62,000 nucleotides of DNA, from positions 621,073 to 683,072 of the forward strand of contig NW_019773736.1 in NCBI RefSeq assembly GCF_001039355.2. Reading direction: 5' to 3'. Below the pieces are notes generated by a model, which saw only the letters and a program-made list of their open reading frames with translations, was not told the origin of the DNA and searched no databases. This DNA is from Lingula anatina. Its lineage: Eukaryota > Brachiopoda > Lingulata > Lingulida > Lingulidae. Positions 24,101-36,699 of this stretch are shown here, in pieces (positions within the stretch are counted from its first letter, which is position 1; each line of letters opens with the position of its first letter). A program made the position numbers and the translations under genes.

Positions 24101-26851
24101 AGGGACAAGATTAAGACAGACCTTTCAGCTCTTTTCATGCCAAGACAGCCACCAATGTCCAACCAAGAGGCAGTAAGTAAAGGGCACTTAGACTGGCATT
24201 TTAGTTGTAGTACTAGTGAGACTTTGAAGAAGAAAAGGTGGAGTATACAGTTTTAAATTTAAATCTGCCTGCCAGTGGGCCAGTAACAAATTATAACAGA
24301 GAATGTGCAGTTGTTCCCTGAATGAATTAGCAGCATATTTTACATAAATAGATCATGCAGTATCTTTTTTATATAAAAATACCTAAAATGTTTTGTTTTT
24401 ATTCATCAGGAACAGCTGATGGAAGAATGGAATGAAGATTTGGATGGCATGGAATCCTTTGTTTTAGAGGGCAAGAAGTTTGTGAGGCTGCCAGATGAAG
24501 AATTGGGTTAGTTTGTAATTGTTTGAAACAAAATGTTATGTTTTTCTTTTTAGACAAAGGTATATGTTCAGGACTCTTAAATCTATCCTTATCATCTTGT
24601 GGTAAATCTTAATGAAATAATAAAATAACAATTGCAATAATACAAGAACAAATTTTATCTGAAGCATGGTTTAGGCTACAGCTGGAAGAAATTCCTTGGA
24701 TAATTTACACCCTTTTGGAGAAGTTTCATAAATTTATTTTAATTTCTAACTGCTATTTAACAGGTCACTTCTACAGTGAGGATTCCTATGTGTTCCTGTG
24801 TCGGTACTGGGTGCCTGTGGACTCTCCAGAGGGCACAGGGGATGAGGACAATGAGGAGGAGGAACCCGAGGATGACTTCAAATGTGTGGTGTACTTTTGG
24901 CAGGGAAGAAATGCTGGGAACATGGGGTGGTTAACCTTCACTTTCAGGTATGAACTCTGCAGATTTTTATATTCATGTTCGATATCATTCCTTTCCAATA
25001 CATTGCCTATTGCAAAGTGTGTGAAAGGTAAGTGTCCAAAATTTGTGACACATATCTTGACTCACATGACAGCTATGTACTGATAAGGTCTTAGTTCAGT
25101 TTGTATATTAGTCTATGATAAGTTTATTCAATATTGATTATAACAGTATAAAAATGCTGCCTAAGTGGCTTTTTAACAAGTGGTGACTTTAATTACAGTT
25201 TGCAGAAGAAGTTTGAAGCCCTCTTTGGAGACAAACTGGAAGTTGTTAGAACACATCAGGTAAGTTATCCTTAACTACTAAACAGAAGTGACTCTTAAGG
25301 AATAGATTAAGATTGGTAAAGGTATTTTAATTAGTTCACTTCTTTTCCTGATTCTGCCTAATTTTCTTTCAGCAACAAGAAAACCTGAAGTTTTTGTCTC
25401 ACTTCAAAAAGAAGTTTGTGATTCACCAAGGCAAGAGGAATCCCAACAGTGAGGAACCAGAAAATGTTGAATTGTATCAGATTAGGGCCAATGGCAGTCC
25501 CCTTGCTACAAGATGCATTCAGGTATCGATCAGTATGAAAATAGTCTAAAGTAATCAATCAAATTCTTTGCATACTGAAAAAATAAATAGATAACTAAGT
25601 AAATAGAATAAATGAAGCAGTTACAAGTCATGTAGATGCACTCCTTACCATTTAGAGAAAGAAACAAATTTTATTTTCTGTTTTACAGGTTCCTGTTGAT
25701 GCTTCAAATCTCAATTCTTCCTTCTGGTAAGTTATTTTAAAAGAATATTGATATAAATGGATTTTTCGCAAGTACAGAGGGTCTAATTTAATTGTGAAAC
25801 TGCTAGAAACATGTGCAATTCATATTCAAATAAGAATTATAAAATATATTTAACTTTCCACCATTAAGGTTGTTAAGAAATGCAACAATTTAAAAGGCGC
25901 ATAGCTGCTACATGTAAATGTTGAGGAAAAAAATGTGTTACTTTGTGTTTTTATTGAATTTAGTTTCTTGCTGAAAGTGCCATTTGATAATGATGACATG
26001 CAGGGTATAATGTATGTCTGGATAGGAAGAAAGAGTGACCCTGAGGAAGCAAAACTGGCAGAGGAAATAGCAAGGGAACTGTTTGATGTATGTTCTTATA
26101 CTTTTGAGTATTGTGGTGATATCGGTTCTTGTGTGTGTGGAGTTTTGTGAGTTGTTGTTGTTGTTGTTATATTTGTAAACATCATGTTAGTTTGATGAAG
26201 TAAAGCTTTATATTTTTAATATGTTATGTGAAGTATGGGAAGGAAGTTAATGGACCATCCTAAATATATCTGTTAGTGAGATGAAATTGTTGTTTTAATA
26301 TAACACTGTGAGCATGGGTGAGTTTATCAGCTTACAAAAGATGAAGTTCTATTCACATAATGAACTCACATTAGAAATCCCGATGAGGGAGAAGTTTCGC
26401 TGCATTAATTGTGTGTGATACTTTATATTAGGAAACATACACAGTACAAATCGTCTGTGAAGGTGTTGAGCCAGAGAACTTCTTCTGGGTTGGAATTGGA
26501 GGCAAGAAGCCTTATGAGAAGGTATAGTTAACGTATTACTAGAAGACTACATGCAATGTTTTCATCGCATTTTTTGCCTCATGGTATTGTGATTTCAAAA
26601 TGTTTCTCTTTACATTGAAACTGGTTGAGCAAAATTCAGTCACTGAAATCAAGACTATCTGCAAAGCAAACAAGTAAATTTTGACACGATTTATTTACAG
26701 AAATAACGATAATAATCATAATGTTTTTTTTTTCTTTTTTTTGTTACAGACAGCAGAGTTCATGAAATATGCCAGGCTTTTCAGGTGCTCAAATGAGAAA
26801 GGTTATTTCACAGTCTCTGAGAAATGCTCAGACTTCTGCCAGGTATGCTGA

Positions 26852-26895
<44 letters not shown>

Positions 26896-27645
26896 CTATT
26901 CTGTATGATAGATCCAGGATTTTATGATGGGGTGGAAGAAGGGGGAGGGTCTGGAAAATATGTAAGAGTGAAGAATAAACTGCTGTAATTCTTACTTGGC
27001 AAAAGACTGGAAAAACAAACCAGACGGTTTTAATTCTGTTATGTTTAGCAAGGGGAGGGTTTAATTTAATGCTAAGGGAAATATGGTATATTTTTATAAA
27101 GTGTGTCATGATTTTCCTATTAATATTACATGGTATCTAATGTTGATGTATAATTTGCAATCTTTCTCATTTTCTTTCCAGGATGACCTTGCTGATGATG
27201 ATGTCATGATTTTAGACAATGGTGAACAAGTATTTTTGTGGCTTGGGAGAAAAACCAGTGATGTGGAAATCAAGCTGGCTTTCAAGAGTGCACAGGTGGG
27301 CAGGGAGGCTTACTTACACTACTTTAGTGGAAAGGTTTCAGTCAAAATAAAGTCTATTGTTTGTGATTAAAGATTACTCAGAGCATTTACTACTAAGTCA
27401 ACTACAAATATTGCTGTAAATATGTTCACATAATTGAGTATTGTCAACCTTGGATGTAAAATTAATAACAACTTCAAGAATAATATTATGTGACAATTTC
27501 ATGATTCTAGGTCTATGTCCAGCACATGAGGAACAAGCAACCAGATAAACCAAGAAAACTGTTGCTTGCCCTTAAAAACAAAGAGAACCAGAGATTTACC
27601 AAGTGCTTCCATGGCTGGGGCAAATTTAGGGTGGCCCCTGAGTAA
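15154..27645 (+). CDS. FLII: Flightless-1 (LRR plus gelsolin repeats), complete
   Basis: FLII binds actin through gelsolin-like domains and LRRFIP/nuclear-receptor coactivators through its leucine-rich repeats. It has 35 coding exons: 15154-15216, 15558-15668, 16083-16235, 16664-16749, 16922-16998, 17171-17255, 17496-17599, 17916-18032, 18358-18416, 18663-18820, 18978-19062, 19215-19374, 19701-19786, 20080-20153, 20298-20380, 20562-20612, 20741-20853, 21069-21254, 21536-21592, 22038-22153, 22413-22542, 22860-22944, 23243-23330, 23541-23654, 23980-24172, 24410-24506, 24764-24947, 25199-25259, 25373-25522, 25689-25726, 25964-26087, 26432-26521, 26750-26842, 27182-27295, 27511-27645. All phases agree; the total is 1239 aa (human ~1270). 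LRRs occupy residues ~1-400, a basic linker ([11 protein letters not shown]) ~430-450, and six gelsolin repeats ~500-1239 (e.g. [59 protein letters not shown]). The acidic insert near 24840-24890 is shorter than in mammals. The start matches [17 protein letters not shown] of human FLII. Confidence 0.97.
17716..17818. repeat. Short foldback element in FLII intron 7
   Basis: Imperfect inverted repeat. The left arm TTTTGAATCTA..GGACTTGCATTTTATGAGTT pairs with the right arm AACTCAAATAATGCAAGTCCAGATTCAAAA around a ~40 bp centre. It resembles a short MITE, but I cannot define target duplications. Confidence 0.55.
18570..18646. repeat. Perfect 36-bp hairpin in FLII intron 9
   Basis: Arm 18570-18605 is the exact reverse complement of 18611-18646, with a 5 nt loop GACTC. 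The hairpin ends 16 nt before the first base of exon 10 (18663), so it covers the likely branch-point/polypyrimidine region. It carries no coding content. It could be a young foldback insertion or a sequencing foldback artefact. Confidence 0.9.
21872..21926 (+). repeat. (TATTG)n microsatellite
   Basis: About eleven tandem copies of a TATTG pentamer with one variant unit, in FLII intron 19. Confidence 0.9.
26853..26894 (+). repeat. (ATT)n microsatellite
   Basis: Fourteen or so tandem ATT units shortly after the FLII exon 33 donor. Confidence 0.9.
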
Positions 27646-27995
27646 CCTCATTAATACTATGATAGTATATATATATTACGATGTATTTTGAGCTGTTTAA
27701 GTACTAGAGCCTTTGAATAGCCTGCTGCTGCTTGGAATAATTAGCAATTACATGAGTGAGAAGACTTTCCCATTAAAGTGCAATATATACTGAGATGGCA
27801 CACATTGAAAATTTAGCAAATTCTGAATTGACTTCCTGAAACTTTTACAGTTTAGCTGTGTATAGTTTATGCAGATATCTTTCTACTATTTATTTTGTGA
27901 TTTCTTTTGTAAAATATATTTCCTGAATCTGATTGTGAAATTTTATCCTGCTAATTTATATTTGTAAAGTGAAAGTGGATCTTTGCACTGCTTAC

Positions 27996-28001
27996 AATAA
28001 A
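27996..28001 (+). terminator. FLII poly(A) signal
   Basis: Canonical AATAAA 350 bp after the FLII stop codon. It is followed by a GT/T-rich stretch (TTGTTCTTGTCCTG), as expected downstream of a cleavage site. Confidence 0.7.
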
Positions 28002-29492
28002 ACATTGTATACCCAGTGTTGTTCTTGTCCTGTTTGCCAATGCTTTAGTGTTTTATAGATCTAAAGCTTCAATACAAGGCTTTTAGGTATGTGATTGTCA
28101 ACTAGTTATCAATCAGGCAGTTGGACAGTGGCAAAAGTTTTTCAATTGCTCACCTCCGTTTTAAATGAAAAACCTGAAAGGAAAGGCATCACTGCAGGGC
28201 TATTGTCATGTAATTTTGGAATATAGTTTCCAAGTATTAAATGGCATATCTGTATCATTCTGAATTCTTTATGATAAAGGTGTTTTTTGGTGCAAATGGT
28301 AGTCACTGGAACGTGGCCATTTATCACAATTTAAGAATACTGGTATGCCCTTCATAATCCGTGAGTAGCATTCATGCTCATGGGTATAAAGGACTAAAAT
28401 TGTAGCCCATGATTGTAGCCACAATCAGACTACGTAGAGCTTTAACCCTACATTTATATCAGTGTTAATAGTTTTTTTTGTACCTCACTAAATTGCCTTA
28501 TACTCAATATCAAGATTAGTTTTGTTTCACCTTAATAATGAACAGTGTTAATAAAAGTACAAGTCACAAACTGTGTTATTAACAGTGGTTGTAGAAAAGA
28601 TCAACATAACTCATTTTTCAAACACAAAAAAAAAACTTTCTCTTTGGTGATGCAGTTTTCTAAAAATGTTCAGCCAATATGGTGGTATATAAACAAAGCA
28701 AATATCTGATTAAGATGTTGAAAAAATTTATTGTTGACATTATATAGCTTGCTTAATTTAAATGTACAGTGTTTAAATAATGATACATGCTGTACAGAGA
28801 GTAATGACATGTTGAGAGCAGTTGGAAGTACATGTATCTTGGAGATGCTGTAAGTACATGCAAAGAGGAACCACAAATACTACTACATATATGTAATACA
28901 ACTTTTAAACTGTTATAGGTTGATCTTAACATTTTTAAACAGTCCAGATATCACTTTTAGTCCAGCAGGTTCTAAATCAAGGAACGAATATTATTTTGGT
29001 ATTTGAATATTGCTGTCATGGTAGTTCCACACAATTTCTTGGTACAATTTCTACTGTGGTTGCAAACTTTAGACCTCATTAACTTGCAGAGTCATTTCCC
29101 CAGTTGGTGTAACACTATTAGCAGTGTATATGATCCAAAGATTCAGCTCCAAAGGCCATCCTATGGCAGTTTGCTAAATAACGTCCAATGTTTTGGTCAA
29201 GATCCTCTCTGCACTGTGGTCTAAATGGGCACTAAGAGTGAAAAAAGTATTTAAAAAAATGATCATTTAAATATTAAGCACAGAATGCATTCGGGGTGTA
29301 TGCAAAAAGCCACAAATAGCGTGATCATAACATCAAATACCATTACATTACCTTTAAAAATAATTTAAGTAATATTTTATCTTTAAAAAACGACAGTTGA
29401 ATATAAATGCAGTCTCCGATTGGTTAGTTTGCAAAACTCTTGTATAACTGAGTGCATAGTGGTTCAAAACTTGCCTGATCCAATACAAGTCT
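28002..29492. other. FLII-EMRE convergent spacer and EMRE 3' UTR
   Basis: FLII (plus) and EMRE (minus) converge here. The right part is probably EMRE 3' UTR; a possible minus-strand AATAAA reads as TTTATT at 28727-28732. I find no coding exon, tRNA or defined repeat. Short open frames show no protein-like composition. Confidence 0.5.
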
Positions 29493-29762
29493 TTAATCAT
29501 CGTCATCATCAGGATGCCATATATCATTTTCTTCTATAAAAGCAGCAGAGCTCTTTGCAATGTACGCTCCCAGAAAAATAAATGGAGATACCGCTACACA
29601 CGTTTTTATCACAGGAAAATTAATCTGCTGTGGTTTTTGGTATAATGTCCCACTGTCGGTTAATACATGGCGAATCTGATTTACAACAATATTCTTCTGC
29701 ATAGAGTTTAGAGCCCAAATTTGACGGGACTGCCCGAAACCTTTCGCAAGCCTCGCCGCCAT
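29493..29762 (-). CDS. SMDT1: Essential MCU regulator, mitochondrial (EMRE)
   Basis: A single-exon frame of 89 residues. EMRE is the inner-membrane subunit that activates the mitochondrial calcium uniporter pore MCU in animals and couples it to MICU1. The N-terminal ~40 residues are basic and free of acidic runs, as in a mitochondrial presequence. One transmembrane segment lies at ~residues 52-72 (CVAVSPFIFLGAYIA), followed by AAFIEENDIWHPDDDDD, which matches the family AALLEEHDIF and poly-Asp tail that contacts MICU1. Two landmarks differ from human EMRE: the PKP segment before the membrane helix reads QKP, and the GxxxS helix motif reads GAYIA. Length and layout are otherwise typical (human precursor 107 aa). 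Confidence 0.92.
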   Translation of the reverse strand: MAARLAKGFGQSRQIWALNSMQKNIVVNQIRHVLTDSGTLYQKPQQINFPVIKTCVAVSPFIFLGAYIAKSSAAFIEENDIWHPDDDDD

Positions 29763-30043
29763 GACAGTTTAAGTGGTTTGGTGGGGGTATTGTTTATTTA
29801 ATGTTTTGTTAACTGTGTAATTTACGGCGTCAAATTAAAGATGTTTAGAAGTCACAAGAACATTAATTGTCATAATAATTGCTTATGTGGTTTTCTCATG
29901 CAAATACAAACTGGGCATCAAATAAATATAAAATAAAGAAAACAGGTAGCGAAATCGAGGCCTATTGATGGAGAAAACTCATAACATAAAATACCGAAAG
30001 GTGTCAGGCCTTAACAAGAAGGGAAAAGACGTAAGTGAAAAGC
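29763..30043. promoter_or_regulatory. Divergent EMRE-ADSL promoter
   Basis: Only 281 bp separate the EMRE ATG (minus, 29762) and the ADSL ATG (plus, 30044), so both genes almost certainly share this segment as promoter. No TATA box is evident at either side. Confidence 0.6.
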
Positions 30044-33000
30044 ATGGCTAATGAATCGCCGGGCACAAATTCAGAGCATCATGGCAAGTACAGATCACCG
30101 TTGGTGTCAAGATATGCAAGTCCTGAAATGGCATATAACTTCAGTGATATGAAAAAATTTACCACTTGGAGAAAACTATGGCTCTATTTGGCCAAAGCAG
30201 AGCAGGTAAAGTTTAGTTTTAACTAGTTACAACTTCAATGCATTGATTGATTCTTTTTTCTTTCCTTTTCTTTATTCCCAAACTTTCAGTTTTCCTGCTT
30301 CTGTTTACTTGCTTTCTCTTTTCTTCCTTTCATTCTTGGTGCATGTGTTTTGATTACTAGTATTTTTTTCATGCCATCTCTCACGACAAATGTTTACTAA
30401 ATATAATTAATAAGGTTCATTGTTCATCAGGACCAGAGGCAGAGTGTGATCCACCCAGCGTACTGTATACTGTGCCCGTGGGAAATAATTTAGGCTTAAT
30501 TTTTTATTGTTAGAGATTGAATGATCTGGATATTTTCAGAATTCAGTGTACAGTCTGTATATACAAAAACTTTTAAAAATTACTTTATGTATAATTTTAT
30601 AGGTGTTGGGCCTTGAAATCACTGATGAACAAATCAAGGAGATGGAAAGCAATATTGATAATATTGACTTTGAAAGAGCGGCTCAAGAAGAGAAGAAACG
30701 TCGTCATGATGTCATGGCCCATGTGCATACATTTGCAGCATGCTGTCCTCTTGCTGCACCTATTATTCACCTTGGAGCTACCTCAGCATATGTAGGGGAT
30801 AACACAGTAAGTTTTGCAAACTAGGTGATATACATAATCATTCGAACGTTTTTTTTTTCTAGTGCATGCTTTTTCTTTTAAACAAATTAGCTAGGAGTTT
30901 TATAAATTAAATTATTGACTGAAATGTAGTAAAGAATTTGTCAGTAGTATTTCACTTATTTTTGCAATTTCACAATTTTTGTATTTTTTTATTTCATTAG
31001 TTATTCTGGTATGCCAGTTTTGTTACAAAATGTATATGATTAAAGCTTAATTTTGCAGATGTTAACTTCATCTTGAGACAAATAATTAAAATGTTTATAA
31101 TCTTTACTTTGAAGAAGATATCTGTATTTCAGTTTTTCAGAAGGTCTGTTATAGCCAAGTTTGATCTGATAATGGCTTAGTTACAAGAATACTTGATTTT
31201 AATTTCTCAATGTCTTTGAGACCTTTTTGTCAAAATCATGCGAGTAAGCAGTGTAGTCCCAAGGAGGTTTCATTACTCTGTAATTATTAATTTTTTCTTT
31301 TCAGGATCTTGTGGTTCTAAGAGAAGGCTTTGATATACTCTTACCAAAGGTAGCTATTTTTGTTTCTATTTAGTTACAGTTTTTGTTTACTTACGTATGA
31401 GATTGAAAAAACACTACTTAAACAGTGTGTACTACTAGTATATTGAGGTGGTTCAGGTTGAATCTTTTCAAAAGTCCCTGATCATTTTTGTAACACTGTA
31501 CACATTTTATAAAACATTCTGAATGTAAGGTTTTCATCAATACTATCAGTAATAACATTATTTTCATGTTCCAGGTAGCACGCTGCATTCAAAGACTTGC
31601 AGATTTTGCAAGGCAGCACAGAGAACTACCATGTCTTGGTTTCACACATATGCAGTGAGTAACTTATATATCAATTTCATGTAAAAAAATATATGTATAG
31701 AACAATTACTAACTGTAACAAGCAATAAGGGTCCGTTCACATGAAAAATCTATTTTCTAAAAATCTAAAAATCTATTTTTGGTATCTTGTGATCACGGTC
31801 TGTGCCCGGAATACCTCACAGCGTAATTACTGGCAGCGTGAGCCAGTTTCTTCCAAAGCTGTAATTAATTCTCGGCTGCGGCTGGGGGGTATTCAGGGCA
31901 CAGACCATGATCACAAGATACCGCAAATAGTTTTTTAGATTTTTAGAAAAGAGATTTTTCATGTGAACGGTCCCTAAGCCAGCAAAGCTGTCAAATACCC
32001 GTTTTGCAGATTGTGCCATTAGAATCCCTGTGTGATTAGGCCAGGTGATGATGTATCATGTTAGGCCCCATTCCCATAGACACCATCAGTGTACATGGAT
32101 GGACTCACATCTGCAAGGACTCTTGCTGGCTACAATCAGCTTAACTGAGTAATAAACCTCTTCCTGGCATAGAGGAGAGTACAGAAAAGCTGGAGATTAC
32201 ATGAGCACATTGGAAAGAAAAGGAGGTGGTCAGTTAAGCTGATTGCACTTAGTGAGAATCCCCACAGAGTTGGGGGGATCTTCTTAGACTGATGGTGTGT
32301 ACGGGAATGGGGTCTAATTTTGGCAGTTTACCATTTAACTTAAGTCCATTTAACTGTCTTGAAAGCCTTGAGTAAAACTTGATTTCCTTCAGACCAGCCC
32401 AGCTCACCACTGTGGGCAAGAGGGCATGTCTATGGATACAGGACCTGTTAATGGACTTGCGCAACTTGCAAAGGGCCAGAGATGACCTACGCTTTAGAGG
32501 GGTTAAAGGAACCACAGGCACTCAGGCCAGTTTTCTCTCTTTGTTTGAAGGAAATCCTGATAAGGTAAATGGTGTTTTTTTTTCAGTGAGACATTTTCTT
32601 AGTAGTTTATTAAAAGTTTGTTACACGACAACTCAGCAGAAATACATGCTATTGTTTATCTCCATTTGCAAATTTATGAAATGATGGGAAGCTTTTGACC
32701 CCCATATAATGTAAAATACATTTATTTACAAACTGTGAGGATTTGCTTTGGGTGCAGATGAGCATTATAATTGAATGAAAGGCTAAATATGTCTATGACA
32801 ACATTTTTGTTATTACAGATTGACCTATTAGATAATCTGGTGACAGAAATGGCTGGGTTTAAAAGGTAAGTGTCCAGTTTTGTCTATTGACAACAGACTT
32901 TATTTTACCAATAACAAAAATCTCACTTTAGTTCTTTAGCACTGCCCTTGGAAGTTCTAAATTTTTTTTCATTTATTTTTTTTTTTCAGATCTTATATTA

Positions 33001-36000
33001 TATGTGGTCAGACATACACTAGAAAAGTTGACATTGACACCCTCAGTCCATTGGCCAGTCTTGGTGCCTCTATCCATAAGGTAAAAAATTGCAATATAAT
33101 TTACAATATGTCAAAATTGTATTTATCAATGTACAATATATATATATATATCAAATTTATAGTAAATATATCAAAGTGTAAATTTATTTATACATTAACT
33201 TCAAAATAAAATAATAATTAAAAACGCTAAGAATTAAAAAGACTGTTATGCAATACAAGTCTTAAGGCATTCAAAACATAGTGACAGCATTAACTAACTT
33301 ATAGTAAGTTTGGACCTGTACAGAATTGGGACTTGCAGATTTCTTGAAGTGCAGGTCTCTGGTTCTTCAGCGCATCTAATGCTTCCCCCATGTCTGATGT
33401 ATTCTATTATAGCTTCTAACAATTTGGAAGATTTCCAAGATTTGGGCCAATTTTAAATGATTTGCTTAAATCACTTGAAAGTAGAGGAAATGGTGTAGAT
33501 TCTGGAGCAGAATATTTGTTATATTAACTGGGGCACCAGGTTAATGAACACTAGCTACCCCTATCTCAGAAATTATACCTCCGAAATCTCTAGATTGCGA
33601 TTCCGCACAGCTCCCACAGGGAACTATGTGCCACTCACGGCAAAGGCCCTTTTATCATTGTTTTGGTAGTGGCTTAACTAATAGTCATTCATTTTCTCTC
33701 TTGGTGAGTTTTAATGTCAGTGAATGATATATTATATATCAAGGTACAAATATTAGTATCAAGAAATGTGATACCAACAGATGCTTTTACTAAGTACTAC
33801 ATATGTTATTAAGAATATTGATTCTAATAAAAATGAATTAAAAAGTGATAATGTATTATTTTCAATTGTTAATTACAAAAAAGTAATAGCCTCTCTCTCA
33901 TTTCCCCCTCTAGATTTGTACAGATATTAGACTGTTGGCAAGTATGAAAGAAGTGGAAGAGCCTTTTGAAAAAGACCAGATAGGTAAATGATAAACCAAA
34001 AATTGAACATATAATGTACACAATGGGACATTTTGGGGGATTTGGGGCATCAAAAATCTGTTGCCATGGCGACAGAATTATGAGACAGCGTTGAATATTG
34101 AAAGTTCTTCATGCTTTATCTTTGCATAAGCAATGTTTTTTAATACTGCTGAAATGTAATATATGGTGGTCCATGTTCATGATAGTATAATGCAAGTATA
34201 GATAAAAGAAATATTTAAAACAATTAAAAGAAAAGAAATTAAATATGTTTATAAGTTTACAACCCAGCAGAATAATATGTGAATGCTTGATTAGTACGTT
34301 GATTAAGTGTCGTCAGAGTTCATAACTAAATGGATATGGGATGTATTAAAATGTATGTTAGTTTTATTACTTAAATCAAATTTAACACTTGCACATATTT
34401 ACTTATTAAATAATTTTGAGTAAAAATTTATGTTAACAATGCACCTGGGTTAATCTATAAGATTATATGTTTACCTCATATGTATATATTTGAATCAGTG
34501 GACTTACATTCTTCATCACAGGCTCCAGTGCTATGCCTTACAAGCGTAACCCTATGAGAAGTGAAAGATGTTGTTCCTTGGCTAGACATTTGATGACTTT
34601 AATCCAAAATGTTCTCATGACACACTCAGTGCAGTGGATGGAGAGGACACTGGATGACAGTGCAAATAGGTAGTTAATTATAGCCTGATATTGTAAGATT
34701 TTCAAACATTATTTTTTTTTAGCCTAGTGGCTGTGAGTAGGTACTTGGGTTTAATTAATTTCAAAGATTTTAACTTCCAAAATGTCATATTTGTATTATT
34801 AGATTACTAATTAGATACTTTTGGCCAGGGTCATGAGCACACATGGGTAAGCATAATTAATTGTGTTAGGTGAGACAGAGTGCGTTTTGTTGTGCATGTT
34901 TCTTAAACAGCATTGAAACTTTCCTAAATTGTTATCTGTCATAACCTTTGCAATACACACTAAACCAATATTTCATTTTGAATTATTGTAGGCATGTTTT
35001 ATTCAGTTTAACATGCATTATATCAATTGATGGGTGTATAATAGGAACAGGACTTTACTTGAATTCAATGTTACCTTGCATTTCAGACGCGTGACTTTAG
35101 CAGAGGCTTTTTTGACTGCTGACATTGTACTTAGTACTTTGCAGAACATAACAGAAGGCCTGGTGGTTTATCCCAAGGTAACATTTTTTCAATTTATCAA
35201 AAGCATTACACAAAAACTATTGCATTTGAAAAATATTTATGTATATAAACACAAGATTAATTAATTAGATTAATGTTGTCAAAAACTTTATGTTTAAAAT
35301 TTGTGTTAAACTTAAACTTTATTCATTATTTATTGAAATTTTGCAAGATATATTTAAATACATATATTACAATATTTTTGAAAGAATATTGTATTGTAAG
35401 GATCCAATTTAGATATTTATATTTACATAATAACTTGTATTTCAAGTTCTTAGCTTTTGATTTGATCTCTAAAACAGGTTATTGAACGCCATGTAAAACA
35501 AGAGCTTCCATTTATGGCCACAGAGAACATAATCATGGCAATGGTCAAGGCTGGACAGGACAGACAGGTCAGTACATTGAAAAAGTTTATAGCAAATGCC
35601 AAGCTGATGACCTAGAGGATAACAGATTGACTGAAATCAAAAAAGAGAAAAAACATTGGATTGAGAAGGCATTTGGTTTTTTTTTTTGTCTATAAAGTGA
35701 TAGTCAAGATTCTAGCAATATTTAAAGTAAAAGTAATTTTTTCTTTTCTTACTTTCTTCTTTTTTTCCAACAGAGACTTGCAAAACATAAAATATGTAAC
35801 TCTGATTTTTGGCCTATGTATTGTAAATTGTAAATTATAATGTATATTCTGAACAGAGTAGCATAACCATGGTTAAGTCATACCTTACTTGTCTGCTGTA
35901 GGTTTGCCACGAACAAATCAGAGTGCTGTCACAAGAAGCTGGCGCTGTTGTAAAGGAGCAGGGAGGAGATAATGATCTCATGGAAAGAATCCGAGCCTCA

Positions 36001-36570
36001 GTTTATTTTGCTCCCATCCATGATCAGTTGGACAGTTTACTAGATCCAAGCACATTCACTGGAAGAGCACCAACTCAGGTACAGTTTCTGACAGTTTCTA
36101 AGAAGTTCACATGCATAGTGTGATGTGAAGTTCACAAAAGAAATACACTTGATATATTGTGATTTATCAAACATGTTTTAACTATTTCATCATTTCCGTA
36201 GCCAAACTGTAAAATTTATTGAGAGCAGTATATATTTCTCAGGCTTTAAATCATATGATATCCATTTTACTCCTGAAAATATGATAAATATACATATTTC
36301 TTTACACGCATTACTGTAGATTAATTTTTTGATAATGTTAAAACAGATCGGTGCACAACTGCATACAGTTAAGTGTGAATACTATATATATTTCTGTCCT
36401 CACATTGTGCATCTCATTGCCTTAAGACTATTCTAATTCTGGTATATATGTATATTTATATCTTTTTTCTTCTTTTTTTTTAGGTATTAAGGTTCCTGGA
36501 GGAGGAGGTAGCACCAGCCCTTAAGCCTTATGGCAGTGAACTTGGGGGAACAGTAGAACTCAACCTTTGA
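30044..36570 (+). CDS. ADSL: Adenylosuccinate lyase
   Basis: ADSL cleaves SAICAR to AICAR and adenylosuccinate to AMP, releasing fumarate, in purine synthesis and the purine nucleotide cycle. Thirteen exons: 30044-30205, 30603-30806, 31305-31349, 31575-31654, 32393-32564, 32819-32865, 32990-33080, 33914-33983, 34522-34669, 35087-35177, 35478-35567, 35902-36078 and 36484-36570. The sum is 488 codons (487 aa; human 484). The N-terminus reads [20 protein letters not shown]. The active-site residues are visible: [14 protein letters not shown], the general-acid histidine in GFTHMQPAQLTT, and the fumarase/lyase superfamily signature [11 protein letters not shown] with its catalytic serine at the start of exon 9. 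[11 protein letters not shown] and [13 protein letters not shown] are also intact. The C-terminus is slightly shorter and ends GGTVELNL. Confidence 0.97.
31729..31974. mobile_element. Foldback MITE in ADSL intron 4 (TAA target duplication)
   Basis: 246 bp element with long terminal inverted repeats: GGGTCCGTTCACATGAAAAA at the left, and the reverse complement of the right end reads GGGACCGTTCACATGAAAAA. It is flanked by TAA on both sides (31726-31728, 31975-31977). Inner arms also pair (GATCACGGTCTGTGCCC / GGGCACAGACCATGATC). A 3 bp TAA/TTA duplication is typical of PIF/Harbinger-type elements. It is related to 41794-42051. Confidence 0.85.
32064..32314. mobile_element. Second MITE in ADSL intron 4 (TA target)
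   Basis: About 251 bp with terminal inverted repeats GGCCCCATTCCCATAGACAC and, in reverse complement of the right end, GACCCCATTCCCGTACACAC, flanked by TA dinucleotides. It lies 87 bp after the previous MITE and contains no coding sequence. The TA duplication suggests a Tc1/mariner-type relative; TTA/TAA-type integration cannot be excluded. Confidence 0.7.
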
Positions 36571-36693
36571 CAAAAGTTTTCAGCTTTATGGGTCTTAGAA
36601 TTCCACTACAATATTATTGAATTTTGTATTAAATTCTTTTATCCTAGAATACATCAAATTGAAAATCAGACTAACTTTAATGTGTCATTAAAC

Positions 36694-36699
36694 AATAAA
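36694..36699 (+). terminator. ADSL poly(A) signal
   Basis: AATAAA 124 bp after the ADSL stop codon, the first canonical signal on this strand. Confidence 0.65.

Noticed and set aside
26828-27109. Frame with poly-Asn
   Set aside because: Translation of the (ATT)n microsatellite in an FLII intron.
29003-29224. 73-codon plus-strand frame between FLII and EMRE
   Set aside because: No family resemblance and no splice or promoter context; it falls in the likely EMRE 3' UTR.
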